From NCBI RefSeq assembly GCF_905171775.1, contig NC_053494.1, forward strand, positions 160,832,956 to 160,896,955: a stretch of DNA of 64,000 bases, given 5' to 3'. The stretch is from Rana temporaria. Lineage: Eukaryota > Chordata > Amphibia > Anura > Ranidae. The notes under the pieces were generated by a model. That model made no database searches and was not told where the DNA came from. It saw nothing but the letters and a program-made list of their open reading frames with translations. Positions 35,434 through 44,860 of the stretch are shown here, in pieces; the first letter of the stretch is position 1, and every line of letters starts with the position of its first letter. A program made the position numbers and the translations under genes.

Positions 35434-35836
35434 GCCCTGTACACACGATCGGATATCTGATGGAATCCAATCCGATGGATTTTTTCGTTGGATATCCGAT
35501 GAAGCTGACTTTCATCAGTCTTGCCTACACACCATCGGTCAAAAATACGACTGTGTCCACGTAAAACACTACGACGTGCTGAGAAAAATGAAATTCAATG
35601 CATCCGAGCATGCGTCGACTTGATTCTGAGCATGCGTGGATTTTTGACCGATGGACTTCCAGACAGACGATCTGTTTTTTCTATCGGTTTTTTATCCATA
35701 GGAAAATTTTAAAACATGTTCTATTTTTTTTCACCAATGGAAAACAAACCGATGGGGCCCACACACGATCAGTTTGTCTCATGAAAACGGTCCATCAGTC
35801 CGTTTTCATCAGACAAACCGATCGTGTGTATAGGGC
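35434..35836 (+). mobile_element. GTACACACGA-type MITE, ATCCGATGG module, TTAA flanks
   Basis: The ends are GCCCTGTACACACGATCGGA and, reverse-complemented on the right, GCCCTATACACACGATCGGT. TTAA lies at both sides (35430-35433 and 35837-35840). CCGATGG/CCATCGG modules recur, and the core AACACTACGACGTGCTGAGA with GAGCATGCGTCGACTTGATT is at 35564-35636. It is the third consecutive insertion in the chain. Confidence 0.88.
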
Positions 35837-35840
35837 TTAA

Positions 35841-36454
35841 AAGTGGTTGTAAAGGCTTCAGGTTTTTTACCTTAAAGTAATACTAAAGTCTCTTTTTTTT
35901 GTTTAAAAAAACAAAGATGTCATATGTACCTGCTCTGCGCAGTGGTTTTGCACAGAGCAGCCTGGATACTCCTCTTCTTAAGTTCCTCGCCTGCGCTTCT
36001 GCCCCCTCCCTTCTGCTGAGTGTACCCACGGCAAGCAGCTTACTATGAGGGCACCCAAGCCGCGCCGCTGCTTTGTGTGTCCATTCAAACATGGAGCCGT
36101 GGCTCAGCCCCGCCCCGCCCCCTCTTCTCAGTCATCCGATGCTGAGAGAAGTGATCTTATTGGCCGTCGAGGAGGAGGAGGGGGGAGACGCAGGGGAAGC
36201 TGCCTTGAATCAGAGGAGAAGGAGACGCAGTGTGAAGCCGCCGCCCAGAGGAAGCGCTGCTTGCAACCTAGATGGAGTAAGTGCGGGGCTGGTGACCGAC
36301 CGACTGGGAGGGGTGCCTGTGACCTGACCGAACCACCGGGGGGGGGGGTGGATTGTTTGCACCCCCCCCCCAGAAAAATACCACCAGCCGCCACTGGAGA
36401 CACTTGAGACTCTTGTGTAATATCGGTGGATAGAATGCATTAAGGTAAAAACCT
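35841..36454. mobile_element. Composite of nested MITE fragments
   Basis: TTAA (35837-35840) is followed by AAGTGGTTGTAAAGGC, a T2-like end, which runs to GGTTTTTTACC and another TTAA (35872-35875). There AGTAATACTAAAGTCTC begins another T2-like element that lacks its right end. A segment ending CCAGCCGCCACTG (36384-36396) is the inverted end of a CAGTGGCGG element like 38625 and 58762. ATGCATTAAGGTAAAAACC at 36436-36454 resumes the outer host. The CG-rich part 36040-36330 gives chance frames of up to 120 codons. Confidence 0.5.
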
Positions 36455-36724
36455 TCTCTGTGACAAGCCACAGAGAAGAATGGGAAAGGTGTGTTTACAC
36501 TCACCTCTCCCCATTCTTCAGCTCCTGTGACCCGATTGCGGGACTCCAGCGGCGATCGGTTCCGCAGGTGTGGTCACGGAGCTTCAGACCCAGTCGCGAT
36601 TGCGCCGGCGGCGGCGTGCGCGCGACCCACGGCTGGGCATTTAAAGGGCAACGTACCTGTACGTGCCTGTGCCCAGCCGTGCCATTCTGCCGACGTATAT
36701 TGGCGTTAGGTGGTCCTTAAGTGG
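36455..36724 (+). mobile_element. TTAACC element, right part only
   Basis: The sequence ends GTACGTGCCTGTGCCCAGCC... then GTGCCATTCTGCCGACGTAT, GGTCCTTAAGTGG and TTAA (36725-36728), the standard right end of this family. Its left half is absent. A hairpin CTTCTCTGTGACAAGCCACA-GAGAAG marks the junction at 36454-36479. Confidence 0.65.
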
Positions 36725-36728
36725 TTAA

Positions 36729-37500
36729 TGAATATAAAAAAAAAAACACACAATAGTTGCCCCTATTTTTTGGGATAATGTGAAAGATGATGTTACGCCG
36801 AGTACAGATACCTAACATGTCATGCTTTAAAATTGCACACGCTTGTGGAATGGTGATAAACAATGGTACTTAAAAATCTCCATAGGCGACGCTTTATTTT
36901 TTATTTTTTACAGATTAACTGTTTAGAGCTACAGAGGAAGTCTTGTGCTAGAAGTATTGCTCTCACTCTAATGATCACGACAATACCTCACATGTGTGGA
37001 TGGAACACCTTTTACATATGTGGGCGCAACTTACGTATGCGTTTGCGTCTGGGGGGTGGGTCGCTTTTAAAAAAAAATCTAATTTATTTTACGTTTTGTT
37101 ATTTTTTACACTGTTTCTTTATTTTTTGGTTGCAAGGAATGTAAACTTCTAATAGAAATAAGGATGACAGGTCCTCTTTATTGAGAGATCTGGGGTAAAA
37201 GGTAAAAAGGGCTCAGATCTCTCATTTACCTTTAAAAACAAAAGAAAAAAAATGTTTTTTTTTTGCATTTCGACCTTAAAAAAAAGATTTGTTTTGGCCC
37301 AAAGTGGCATCAGATGTGGCTCCAGTCCTCCAAGGGCATAGAGATGAGCGGCAGCCATCCTGGCCTCACTCGACTTCTTCCCCAGCAAACGGCCACATTG
37401 GATTACTTCTGGGCTTTACTGATGGGTCGGTAAGCCCAGGACCAACCGGGAAGTGCTACCAAAAGTGATCAACAACTGAAAATCTGCCCGTGGGACTACT
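36729..37500 (-). mobile_element. Inverted partial copy of the 7458-type TTAACC element
   Basis: Read on the minus strand, GAGAGATCTGAGCC-type hairpin, AAGAGGACCTGTCAT, the TTACATTCCTTG block, AGACGCAAACGCAT and the CGGCGTAACATCATC block follow in the same order as 8580-9110. The terminal CCACTT end is missing on the left side and the right boundary is approximate. Confidence 0.65.
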
Positions 37501-38624
37501 TTTATCTGATGCAGAACCGGTCATAGTAAAAAATGTCAGCTAGATGCTGCCATAACACTGGTATTAAACATCAAAGTAATGACGTATTTTTATTATGGGC
37601 GGGTCAAAAAGTGTACAGTATTCAAGTTGTGAAGCCATTACTAAATTGACACATTCTGAAAGTCGACACATACCAGTACTTTGAATTACCTGTTTATTTT
37701 TTGCTATTTTATATAAAGGCTCACACATCTGTATGATGCTTTTTATCTTTTGCACAACTGGCCTTTGGATGTAGACAATTAGACCCCCCTCAGCTATTTC
37801 ATCCTTACTATCGGCTGTTTGCTCTTGAAGTCCCACAATCTGCATTATATAAAGATAATACATTAGTGACAGAAATTATGTCAGTTTTGAATTTGTCCAC
37901 ATCTGGAATTTGATTAATGATCTGCAAGAGCGGAATTAGCCGTCTCCCAATGCATATGGATGCTGCATGTAGCAGTGTGTCCGGTCTATTTATCTATTTA
38001 ATGTAGTTGTTGAAAATTTGCAATCCGTATTAAATTATATTAAACACAAATGTCATCTAAAACACATTGCAAAGTGATTGCATCGTGGTTACTTTGGGGT
38101 CATGCAAGAGATCAAAGAAATCGCAGAATACATTGATCTCAGAGTTACTGTGTTGTGGTTATCAGATCTACCACTACGTTGTTTCTATGTCATTTGCAAT
38201 AACAATAACAGGTAGATGAATTATTTAAAGGATGATGCCATTTTCAAACACACATATATTTTTATGCACCATTTTGAAATCAAAGTATCTCTGTACAGGC
38301 TGCACCCAAAGTACTTTTTTTTCTTTAATCCAGAAGTCACATGATCCCATAACCTCCTCTATGTTCCATTGTTGGGCTGCTGGGGGTGTGTCAGTGTTGG
38401 AAGCGCTGGAGGGCTGCTGGTGACTTCTAACACAACATGGAAGTACTTTCCCTGCTCTGTACGTTGCATGCCCCTTCTGCGCTCCAGGCTGTGAGTGATA
38501 TCTAACGCAGCAGGGAATACTTTCCTAGGATGTACATATTACTACAGAATATGTTGCTAAACCTGGTGGGGATGGGGGAGTCAAAAAAAACTGACTAAAG
38601 AGATACAGGCACAACTGTGCTCCA
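37501..38624. other. No gene recognised
   Basis: AT-rich, apparently single-copy sequence to about 38230, then a mixed stretch with a repeated GGAA(G)TACTTTCC motif near 38441 and 38513. No exon or RNA gene could be supported. Confidence 0.35.
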
Positions 38625-39950
38625 TAGTGGCGGCTGGTGCTCAACATTTTTAGGGGGGCGCAAACAAACATCAATTGCAGCCTCACTGTGCCCATCAATT
38701 GTCGCCACTGTGCCATCAAATGCAGCCACTGTGCCATCAAACGCAGCCACTGTGCCATCAATTGTCAATACTGTGCCATCAATTGTTGCCACTGTGCCAT
38801 CAAATGCAGCCACTGTGCCATTAATTGTCACCACTGCCATTAAACGCAGCCACTGTGTCATCAATTGTCGTCACTGTGCCATCAAACGCAGCCACTGTGC
38901 CATCAATTGTCAATAATGTGCCATCAATTGTTGCCACTGTGCCATCAAATGCAGCCACTGTGTCATTAATTGTCACCACTGTGCCATTAAACGCAGCCAC
39001 TGTGTCATCAATTGTCGCCACTGTGCCATCAAACGCAGCCACTGTGCAATCAAACGCAGCCACTGTGTCATCAATTGTCGCCACTGTGCCATCAATTGTC
39101 GCCACTGTGCCATCAAACGCAGCCACTGTGCCATCAATTGTCAATAATGTGCCATCAATTGTTGCCACTGTGCCATCAAATGCAGCCACTGTGTCATTAA
39201 TTGTCACCACTGTGCCATTAAACGCAGCCACTGTGTCATCAATTGTCGCCACTGTGCCATCAAACGCAGCCACTGTGCAATCAAACGCAGCCACTGTGTC
39301 ATCAATTGTCGCCACTGTGCCATCAATTGTCGCCACTGTGCCATCAAACGCAGCCACTGTGCCATTAATTGTCACCACTGTGCCATTTTAACGCAGCCAC
39401 TGTGTCATCAATTGTTGCCACAGTGCCATCAAACGCAGCCACTGTGCCATCAATTGTCGCCACTGTGCCATCAATTGTTGCCACTGTGCCATCAAACGCA
39501 GCCACTGTGCTATTAATTGTCACCACTGTGCCATCAAACGCAGCCACTGTGCCATCAATTGTCGCCACTGTGCCATCAATTGTTGCCACTGTGCCATCAA
39601 ACGCAGCCACTGTGTCATCAATTGTCTCCACTGTGCCATCAAACGCAGCCACTGTGCCATCAATTGTTGCCACTGTGCCATCAAACGCAGCCACTGTGCC
39701 ATTAATTGTCACCACTGTGCCATCAAACGCAGCCACTGTGTCATCAATTGTTGCCACTGTGCCATCAATTGTTGCCACTGTGCCATCAAACGCAGCCACT
39801 GTGTCGTCAATTGTCGCCACTGTGCCATCAAACGCAGCCACTGTGCCATCAATTGTTACCACTGTGCCATCAAACGCAGCCACTGTGCCATCAATTGTCG
39901 CCACTGTGCCATCAAACGCAGCCACTGTGCCATCAATTGTGCTTAATCAT
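38625..39950 (+). mobile_element. CAGTGGCGG-type element dominated by a 21-bp minisatellite
   Basis: The left end TAGTGGCGGCTGGTGCTCAA and the following GGGGGGCGCAAACAAAC match the start of the element at 58762. Nearly all the remainder is minisatellite. The family right end (CACCGCCACTG) is not present; the array passes directly into CTTAATCATATGATTAGGCA, so the right part was lost or replaced. Confidence 0.65.
38684..39945. repeat. 21-bp minisatellite with 231-bp higher-order repeat
   Basis: About 60 units alternate between CACTGTGCCATCAAACGCAGC and CACTGTGCCATCAATTGTCGC with variants. By eye, 38881-39111 and 39112-39342 are identical, an 11-unit higher-order repeat that shares private variants (AATAATG and GTGCAATC). 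Because 21 is a multiple of three, long frames stay open on both strands: up to 198 codons forward (ATVPSN/ATVPSIV) and 186 reverse (DGTVAAF/DGTVATI). These frames carry no start-site or splice evidence and are not called as genes. One frame break near 39387 comes from CCATTTTAACG. Confidence 0.95.
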
Positions 39951-40100
39951 ATGATTAGGCACTAATTTATAGTGCGAAACGCGTCAACTGTTTTACTCCC
40001 GTGTAGTTTGTTGTGACTTGTAGTGCATTTTTCCTTTTTTAAATAAAGACAACCATCAAGGTTTTTTGGAGAGCGGCTGTCCATGTTATCGTTTTACATT
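39951..40100 (+). repeat. Dispersed repeat tail (GAAACGCGTC...AATAAA)
   Basis: TAGTGCGAAACGCGTCAACTG is followed by AAATAAAGACAACCATCAAG and GGAGAGCGGCTGTCC. The ACGCGTC word near a polyadenylation-like AATAAA recalls a dispersed frog repeat, but the class is unknown. Confidence 0.4.
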
Positions 40101-40655
40101 TGTTACAATTTAGGTCATGTTGCCTTTTAAATATGTGAAATAATATAGTAATAGTGTATGGAACTGTGTGACCACAACGACCTGTAGATAAATAGAACTA
40201 TTTTTTTAAATTAAATGGAAAGACCAACTACAGTATAAACAAGTCAGAGACATATCCTATGTATCTTAATCAGAAAGGAACCCTGGCCATCCGGGGTATG
40301 TCATCAGCAGTATATTAACCTTTATATGTAGCATAGCTCAGTTCTATAGCATTGAAGTCCTTTAGGTTTCATGTCATCACTATGAACGCGACACAAATCA
40401 TATGAGCTACTATTCTACCATCAGCTCTCAACAAACTGTCTACCAACATATTTCTTTCCCAAGTGCATACTATGGAATGTGAGTGACACAAACCAATACC
40501 ATCGCTTTATCTAGCTTCTCTTACCACTCCACAGATGTACATTCACAGCTTGTGCTTGTCACTCTGTAATACATATAATCAGCCTCTCTATAGCTTCAGA
40601 ATAGATTTACAGCCTACTTGTGCCTAACTCCAGGGGTAATGAAACGAGTGAATAG
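40101..40655. other. No gene recognised
   Basis: AT-rich single-copy looking sequence; nothing supported. Confidence 0.4.
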
Positions 40656-40659
40656 TTAA

Positions 40660-41813
40660 CCACTTCAATACAGGGTACTTACCCAACCCCCCCCCCCCCT
40701 TCCTGCCCAGGCCAATTTTCAGCTTTCAGCGCTTTTTCTGTTTAAATTACAATTGCGCAATCTACATTGTACCCAAACAGAATTTGTATGATTTTGTTCT
40801 CACAAATGGAGATTTCTTTTGGTGGCATTTGATCACCTCTGTGGTTTCCATTTTTTGCGAAATTAAATAAAAAAAAGACAGAAAATTTTGAAAAAAATAA
40901 ATGTTTTTTTCCATTCCTGTTATAACATTTTGTAGATAAGTTAGTTTTCTCCTTCACTGATGGGCACAGATGCGGATACACTGACGGGCACTGATAAGGT
41001 GGCACTGTTAAGCATGGATGAGGTGGTACTGATGAGGTGGCACTGATGGGCACTGATGATAGGCACTGATATGCGACACTGATGGGCACTGATAGGTGGC
41101 ACTGATATACAGCACTGATGGGCCTTCATAGGCGGCACAGATGGGCACTCATAGGTGGCACTTATGGGCACTGATAGGCGACACTGATGGGCACTGATAG
41201 GCGACACTGAAGGGCACCTATGGGTGGCACTGATGGGCACTGATAGGCGGCACTGATCGACATGGATGGACACTAATAGGTGGCACTGATGGACACTGAT
41301 TAATGGCACTGATGGGCATCACTGATTAGGAGACACTGGCAGGTATTGCTGGTGGACACTGTCTGGCATCATGTGTGGGTACACATTGCCACCCATGGCC
41401 ACCAGGGATGCCATACCTGGTAGTCATCAGGGGTGGCCACTCCTGGTGGTCCTGGTGGCATCCCTGGTGGTCCAGTGTGGGCACCCGTGGGGGAGCTGTG
41501 CTGATAAACAATCTGCACAGACCCCCCCTGTCAGGAGAGCAGCCGATTGTCTCTCCTCTACTTGCGTCTGCCAGACATGAGTGAGGAAAAGCCAGTTCCT
41601 GTTTACATCATGATCAGCTGTGATTGGACACGGCTGATCATGTGGTAAAGAGTCTCTTTCAGAGAGTCTTTCAGAGACTCTTTACATAGATCGGAGTTGC
41701 GGTGCGTCAGAGTGACACACCGCAATAGCGATCGCCGCAAAAGGGAGACGTCCAATCAGGATAACACAACCACTTTGCCACCGTCATTTTGCTATATGGC
41801 GGGCAGGAAGTGG
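40660..41813 (+). mobile_element. Full-length TTAACC element with minisatellite
   Basis: TTAA at 40656-40659 and 41814-41817 enclose CCACTTCAATACAGGGTAC and GGGCAGGAAGTGG. The order is a shared 5' block (AATTTTCAGCTTTCAGCG and GAGATTTCTTTTGGTGGCAT), minisatellite (40960-41330), CCTGGTGGTCC repeats, then a hairpin-rich 3' block (41520-41760) that is a decayed version of 44563-44808. It is non-coding. Confidence 0.88.
40960..41330. repeat. Minisatellite of GGGCACTGAT-type units
   Basis: Irregular units of 10 to 24 bp combine GGGCACTGATAGG with (C)GGCACTGAT. The minus frame of 122 codons through it is a repeat artefact. Confidence 0.9.
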
Positions 41814-41923
41814 TTAATAAGTATGGTAATATTGAAATATATGCAATAGTGACCCTATTGTAATAGCTAAAGAAAATAACAGTGAATACGCTTGCTGAAA
41901 AGGAGGAATAACTAACTGATATA

Positions 41924-42683
41924 CAGAACAGACCAAAAGTTTAGACACCTTCTCATTCAAAAGAGTTTTCTTTATTTTCATGACTATGAAAATTGTAGAT
42001 TCACACTGAAGGCATCAAAACTATGAATGAACACATGTGGAATTATACATAACAAAAAAGTGTGAAACAACTGAAAATATATTTCATATTCTAGGTTCTT
42101 CAAAGTAGCCACCTTTTGCTTTGATTACTGCTTGGCACACTCTTGGCATTCTCTTGATGAGCTTCAAGAGGTAGTCACCTGGCGCAGCACCCCATCACTC
42201 TCCTTCTTGGTCAAATAGCCCTTACACAGCCTGAGGTGTGTTTGGGGTCATTGTCCTGTTGAAAAATAAATGATGGTCCAACTAAACGCAAACCGGATGG
42301 AAAAGCATGCCGCTGCAAGATGCTGTGGTAGCCATGCTGGTTCAGTATGCCTTCAATTTTGATTAAATCCCCAACAGTGTCACCAGCAAAGCACCCCCAC
42401 ACCATCACACCTCCTCCACCATGCTTCACGGTGGGAACCAGGCATGTAGAGTCCATCCGTTCACCTTTTCTGCGTCGCACAAAGACACGGGGGTTGGAAC
42501 CAAAGATCTCAAGTTTGGACTCATCAGACCAAAGCACAGATTTCCACTGGTCCAATGTCCATTCCTTGTGTTCTTTAGCCCAAACAAGTCTCTTCTGCTT
42601 GTTGCCTTTCTTTAGCAGTGGTTTCCTAGCAGATATTCTACCATGAAGGCCTGATCCGAGGGCTTTCACATTGAGGCGATGCG
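41924..42683 (-). mobile_element. Tc1/mariner element, truncated and internally deleted
   Basis: The end at 41924 reads CAGAACAGACCAAAAGTTTAG and is preceded by TA, the Tc1/mariner target. This is the 3' side of the element, since the transposase runs on the minus strand. The other end is lost near 42683, where an unrelated GC-rich repeat begins. Only about 760 bp of an expected 1.6 kb or so remain. Confidence 0.88.
42084..42683 (-). pseudogene. Tc1-family DDE transposase remnant
   Basis: The product would have cut and joined transposon ends in the nucleus through a DD34E catalytic triad. The main open part (42211-42669, 152 codons) begins downstream of the DNA-binding domain and contains KRLVWAKEHKEWT, the first catalytic aspartate in VLWSDESK (about residue 49), TVKHGGGGVMVWGCF, and the second in FQQDNDPKHTS (about residue 139). 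A one-base shift follows PKHTS; in the next phase YLTKKESDGVLRQ is readable. It then jumps directly to the C-terminal RMPRVCQAVIKAKGGYFEE, ending at a stop at 42084-42086. The segment with the PDLNPIE-type motif, holding the catalytic glutamate, has been deleted. The copy is therefore inactive by truncation, frameshift and loss of the third catalytic residue. Confidence 0.93.
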
Positions 42684-43250
42684 CTGGCGGGAGAAAAAAA
42701 AATCTTCTGCAAGCAGCATCTTTGGAGCGGTGAGAGGAGCAGTGTGTTTATCGCTCCTTCCCATTGAAAGTATTGGGAGACCGCTTTAATACAGCCGGCA
42801 ATGCGCCTCTGCAGAGGCGCATTGCCAGCAATATTAACCCTTTATCGGCCATCAGCTGGGGTTAATACCGCACCGCTAGAGGCCGAATTCCCGCGGCAAA
42901 TCCGATGGTATAGGGTCACTATTTTTAGGCTATACTGCCACCGCACGTCCTGCCCCACATACCTCTCTCTGCTGGCTCTGTCTTCGGGACTTCCTCCCCC
43001 CCCCCCCTGGCCGCCAAGTCTGTCTCCTGTCCCTGCTGCTGATGTACACAGTGAGAGGGGTGAGCTGTGCCCTTCTCATCTCAGCTGTGACAGGAGTTCT
43101 AGCACAGTGCTAGGACTCTTTTTTGGAGGTGACAGGGTCAATAAAGAGAACCTGTCACCTCCAATTGCTATCACACAGGGAATTGTTTTCTCCTGTGTGA
43201 TAGCAATACAGTTAAGTGAAAAAAAAAGAAGAAGAAGAAGAAATAATAAT
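42684..43250. repeat. GC-rich dispersed repeat with hairpins
   Basis: The block starts GATGCGCTGGCGGGAG and includes palindromes such as GCAATGCGCCTCTGCAGAGG-CGCATTGC (42800-42827), GTTCTAGCACAGTGCTAGGA (43094-43113), a GGAGGTGACAGGGTC/ACCTGTCACCTCC pair (43125-43161) and TATCACACAGG with CCTGTGTGATA (43169-43202). The 150-codon frame is a chance product. Element ends were not resolved. Confidence 0.5.
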
Positions 43251-43400
43251 TAAATTAATAAAATAAAAAAGTAAAGAATAAGAAAAAATATATTAAAAAT
43301 AATAAGAAAATTATACAAAAAAAAGTAAACGACAAGCTACAAAAAAAGTGATAAAAAAAGTAGGAAAAAAATAAATAAAAAAAAAATATTTGAACTACCC
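43215..43400. repeat. A-rich low-complexity tract
   Basis: Long runs of A interrupted by single G, T or C, including GAAGAAGAAGAAG and AATAAAATAAAAAAG. Minus-strand frames through it are phenylalanine-rich low complexity. Confidence 0.85.
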
Positions 43401-43849
43401 ATGCCGCCCCTGCCATCCGGTTGCCACTGTCCATTGATTTGGGGGGGGGGGGGGCGTGGTTCGTGGTTCGGTTGGTGGGGAGAAGGTGCATTGCGGAACC
43501 TGGCCTGCACTGTGTAAAAGTATACAGTAAAGTATATCTTAAGCCAAAACTTGTTTAACCACTTCCATACAGGGCACCTACGCACCTTCCTGCCCAAGCC
43601 AATTTTCAGCTTTCAGCACTGTCGCACTTTGAATGGCAATTGCGCGGTCGTGCTACACTGTACACAAACAAAATTGGCGTCCTTTTTTTCCCACAAATAG
43701 AGCTTTCTTTTGGTGGTATTTGATCACCTCTGCGATTTTTTTTTTTTTGCGCAACAACTAAAAAAAGATTGAAAATTTTGAAAAAAAATTACATTTTTAT
43801 TTTTTTCTGTTAATTTTTTTGTAAATAAGTAAGATTTCTCTTTCAATTA

Positions 43850-44330
43850 CGGGCACTGATATGGCGGCACTGATGGGCACCGATGAGGTAGTACTGACGA
43901 GCACAGATGAGGTGGCACTGATTGGCGGCGCTGGTATGCGGCACTGATGGGCACACATAGGCGGCACTGATGGGCACACATAGGCGGCACTGATGGGCAC
44001 ACATAGGCGGCACTGATGGGCACACATGGGCGGCACTGATGGGCACACATGGGTGGCACTCATGGGCACACATGGGCGGCACTGATGGGCACTCATGGGC
44101 GGCACTGGGCACTCGTAGGTGGCACAGATGGGCACTCATGGGCGGCACTGATGGATAATTATGGGTGGCACAGATGGGCACTGATAGGTGGGCACTGGGC
44201 ATGGATGGGCACTGTGGGGTGGCACTGATGGACACTGTGGGGTGGCACTGATGGACACTGTGGTGTGGCACTGATGGACACTGTGGGGCGGCACTGATTT
44301 ACACATGTTGCCAATCAGTGCCCATTTGTG
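43850..44330. repeat. Minisatellite of GGCGGCACTGATGGGCACAC-type units
   Basis: About 20 units of mainly 23 to 24 bp, in the middle with ACACATAGGCGGCACTGATG and on the right with a GACACTGTGGGGTGGCACTG form. Three minus-strand frames stay open (70, 112 and 142 codons) because of the repeat. Confidence 0.92.
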
Positions 44331-44562
44331 GGCACTGATTGGCATCTTTTTTTATTGCTTTTTTTTTCAGACTTTTTTGTTTTTTTTTCAAGACTTTTTT
44401 TTTTTTTTTTTTTTAAGACTTTTTTTTTTTTTTTGCCCGCTTCCCTGGTGGTCCAGGGTGGGCTTCCCTGGTGGTCCATGTGGCGATCCGAGGGGGGGCT
44501 GCGCTGATAAACAATCAGCGTGAACCCCCCCTGTCAGGAGAGCCGCCGATCTGCTCTCCTCT

Positions 44563-44808
44563 ACTCGCGTCTGTCAGACGCGAGTGAGGAAGAGCCGTCG
44601 ACGGCTCTTCCTGTTTACATCGTGATCAGCCGTGGTTGGACACGGCTGATCACGTGGTAAAGAGTCTCCGTGAGAGACTCTTTACCGAGATCGGTGTTGC
44701 GGGGTGTCAGACTGACACCCCGCAACAACGATCGCCGCGATGCGCGCCCCCGGGGGCGCGCAGCGGCTGAGAATCCTGAGGACGTCATATGACGTCCGGT
44801 CAGGATTC
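44563..44808. repeat. Array of seven consecutive hairpins
   Basis: Perfect or near-perfect inverted repeats follow each other: 44563-44585, 44587-44612 (26-bp perfect palindrome AGGAAGAGCCGTC plus its complement), 44621-44654, 44656-44686, 44696-44726 (15-bp arms around one base), 44742-44761 (GCGCGCCCCC plus complement) and 44771-44808 (containing GACGTCATATGACGTC). Spacers between hairpins are 1 to 15 bp. Confidence 0.95.
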
Positions 44809-44860
44809 TACAACCCCTTTGCCGACGTCAATTTGTCATTGGCGGGCGGAAAGTGGTTAA

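Larger units (their letters stand above)
43559..44856 (+). mobile_element. Full-length TTAACC element with minisatellite and hairpin array
   Basis: TTAA at 43555-43558 and 44857-44860 bracket CCACTTCCATACAGGGCACC and GGGCGGAAAGTGG. It has the same modular order as 40660-41813: shared 5' block, minisatellite (43850-44330), T-rich run (44350-44440), CCTGGTGGTCC block, then seven consecutive hairpins (44563-44808). At 1298 bp it is the best preserved of its type in the window. No protein is encoded. Confidence 0.9.

Noticed and set aside
38684..39945. CRISPR-like array
   Set aside because: Units are contiguous with no unique spacers, in a eukaryotic transposon setting; it is a minisatellite.
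38825..39965. Frames of up to 198 codons on both strands as genes
   Set aside because: They are periodic translations of a 21-bp minisatellite, open on both strands, with no start or splice evidence.
42347..42646. 99-codon plus-strand frame opposite the Tc1 transposase
   Set aside because: It is the shadow of the minus-strand transposase frame.
42801..43253. 150-codon frame as a membrane protein
   Set aside because: It lies across palindromes of a GC-rich dispersed repeat and ends in an A-rich tract.
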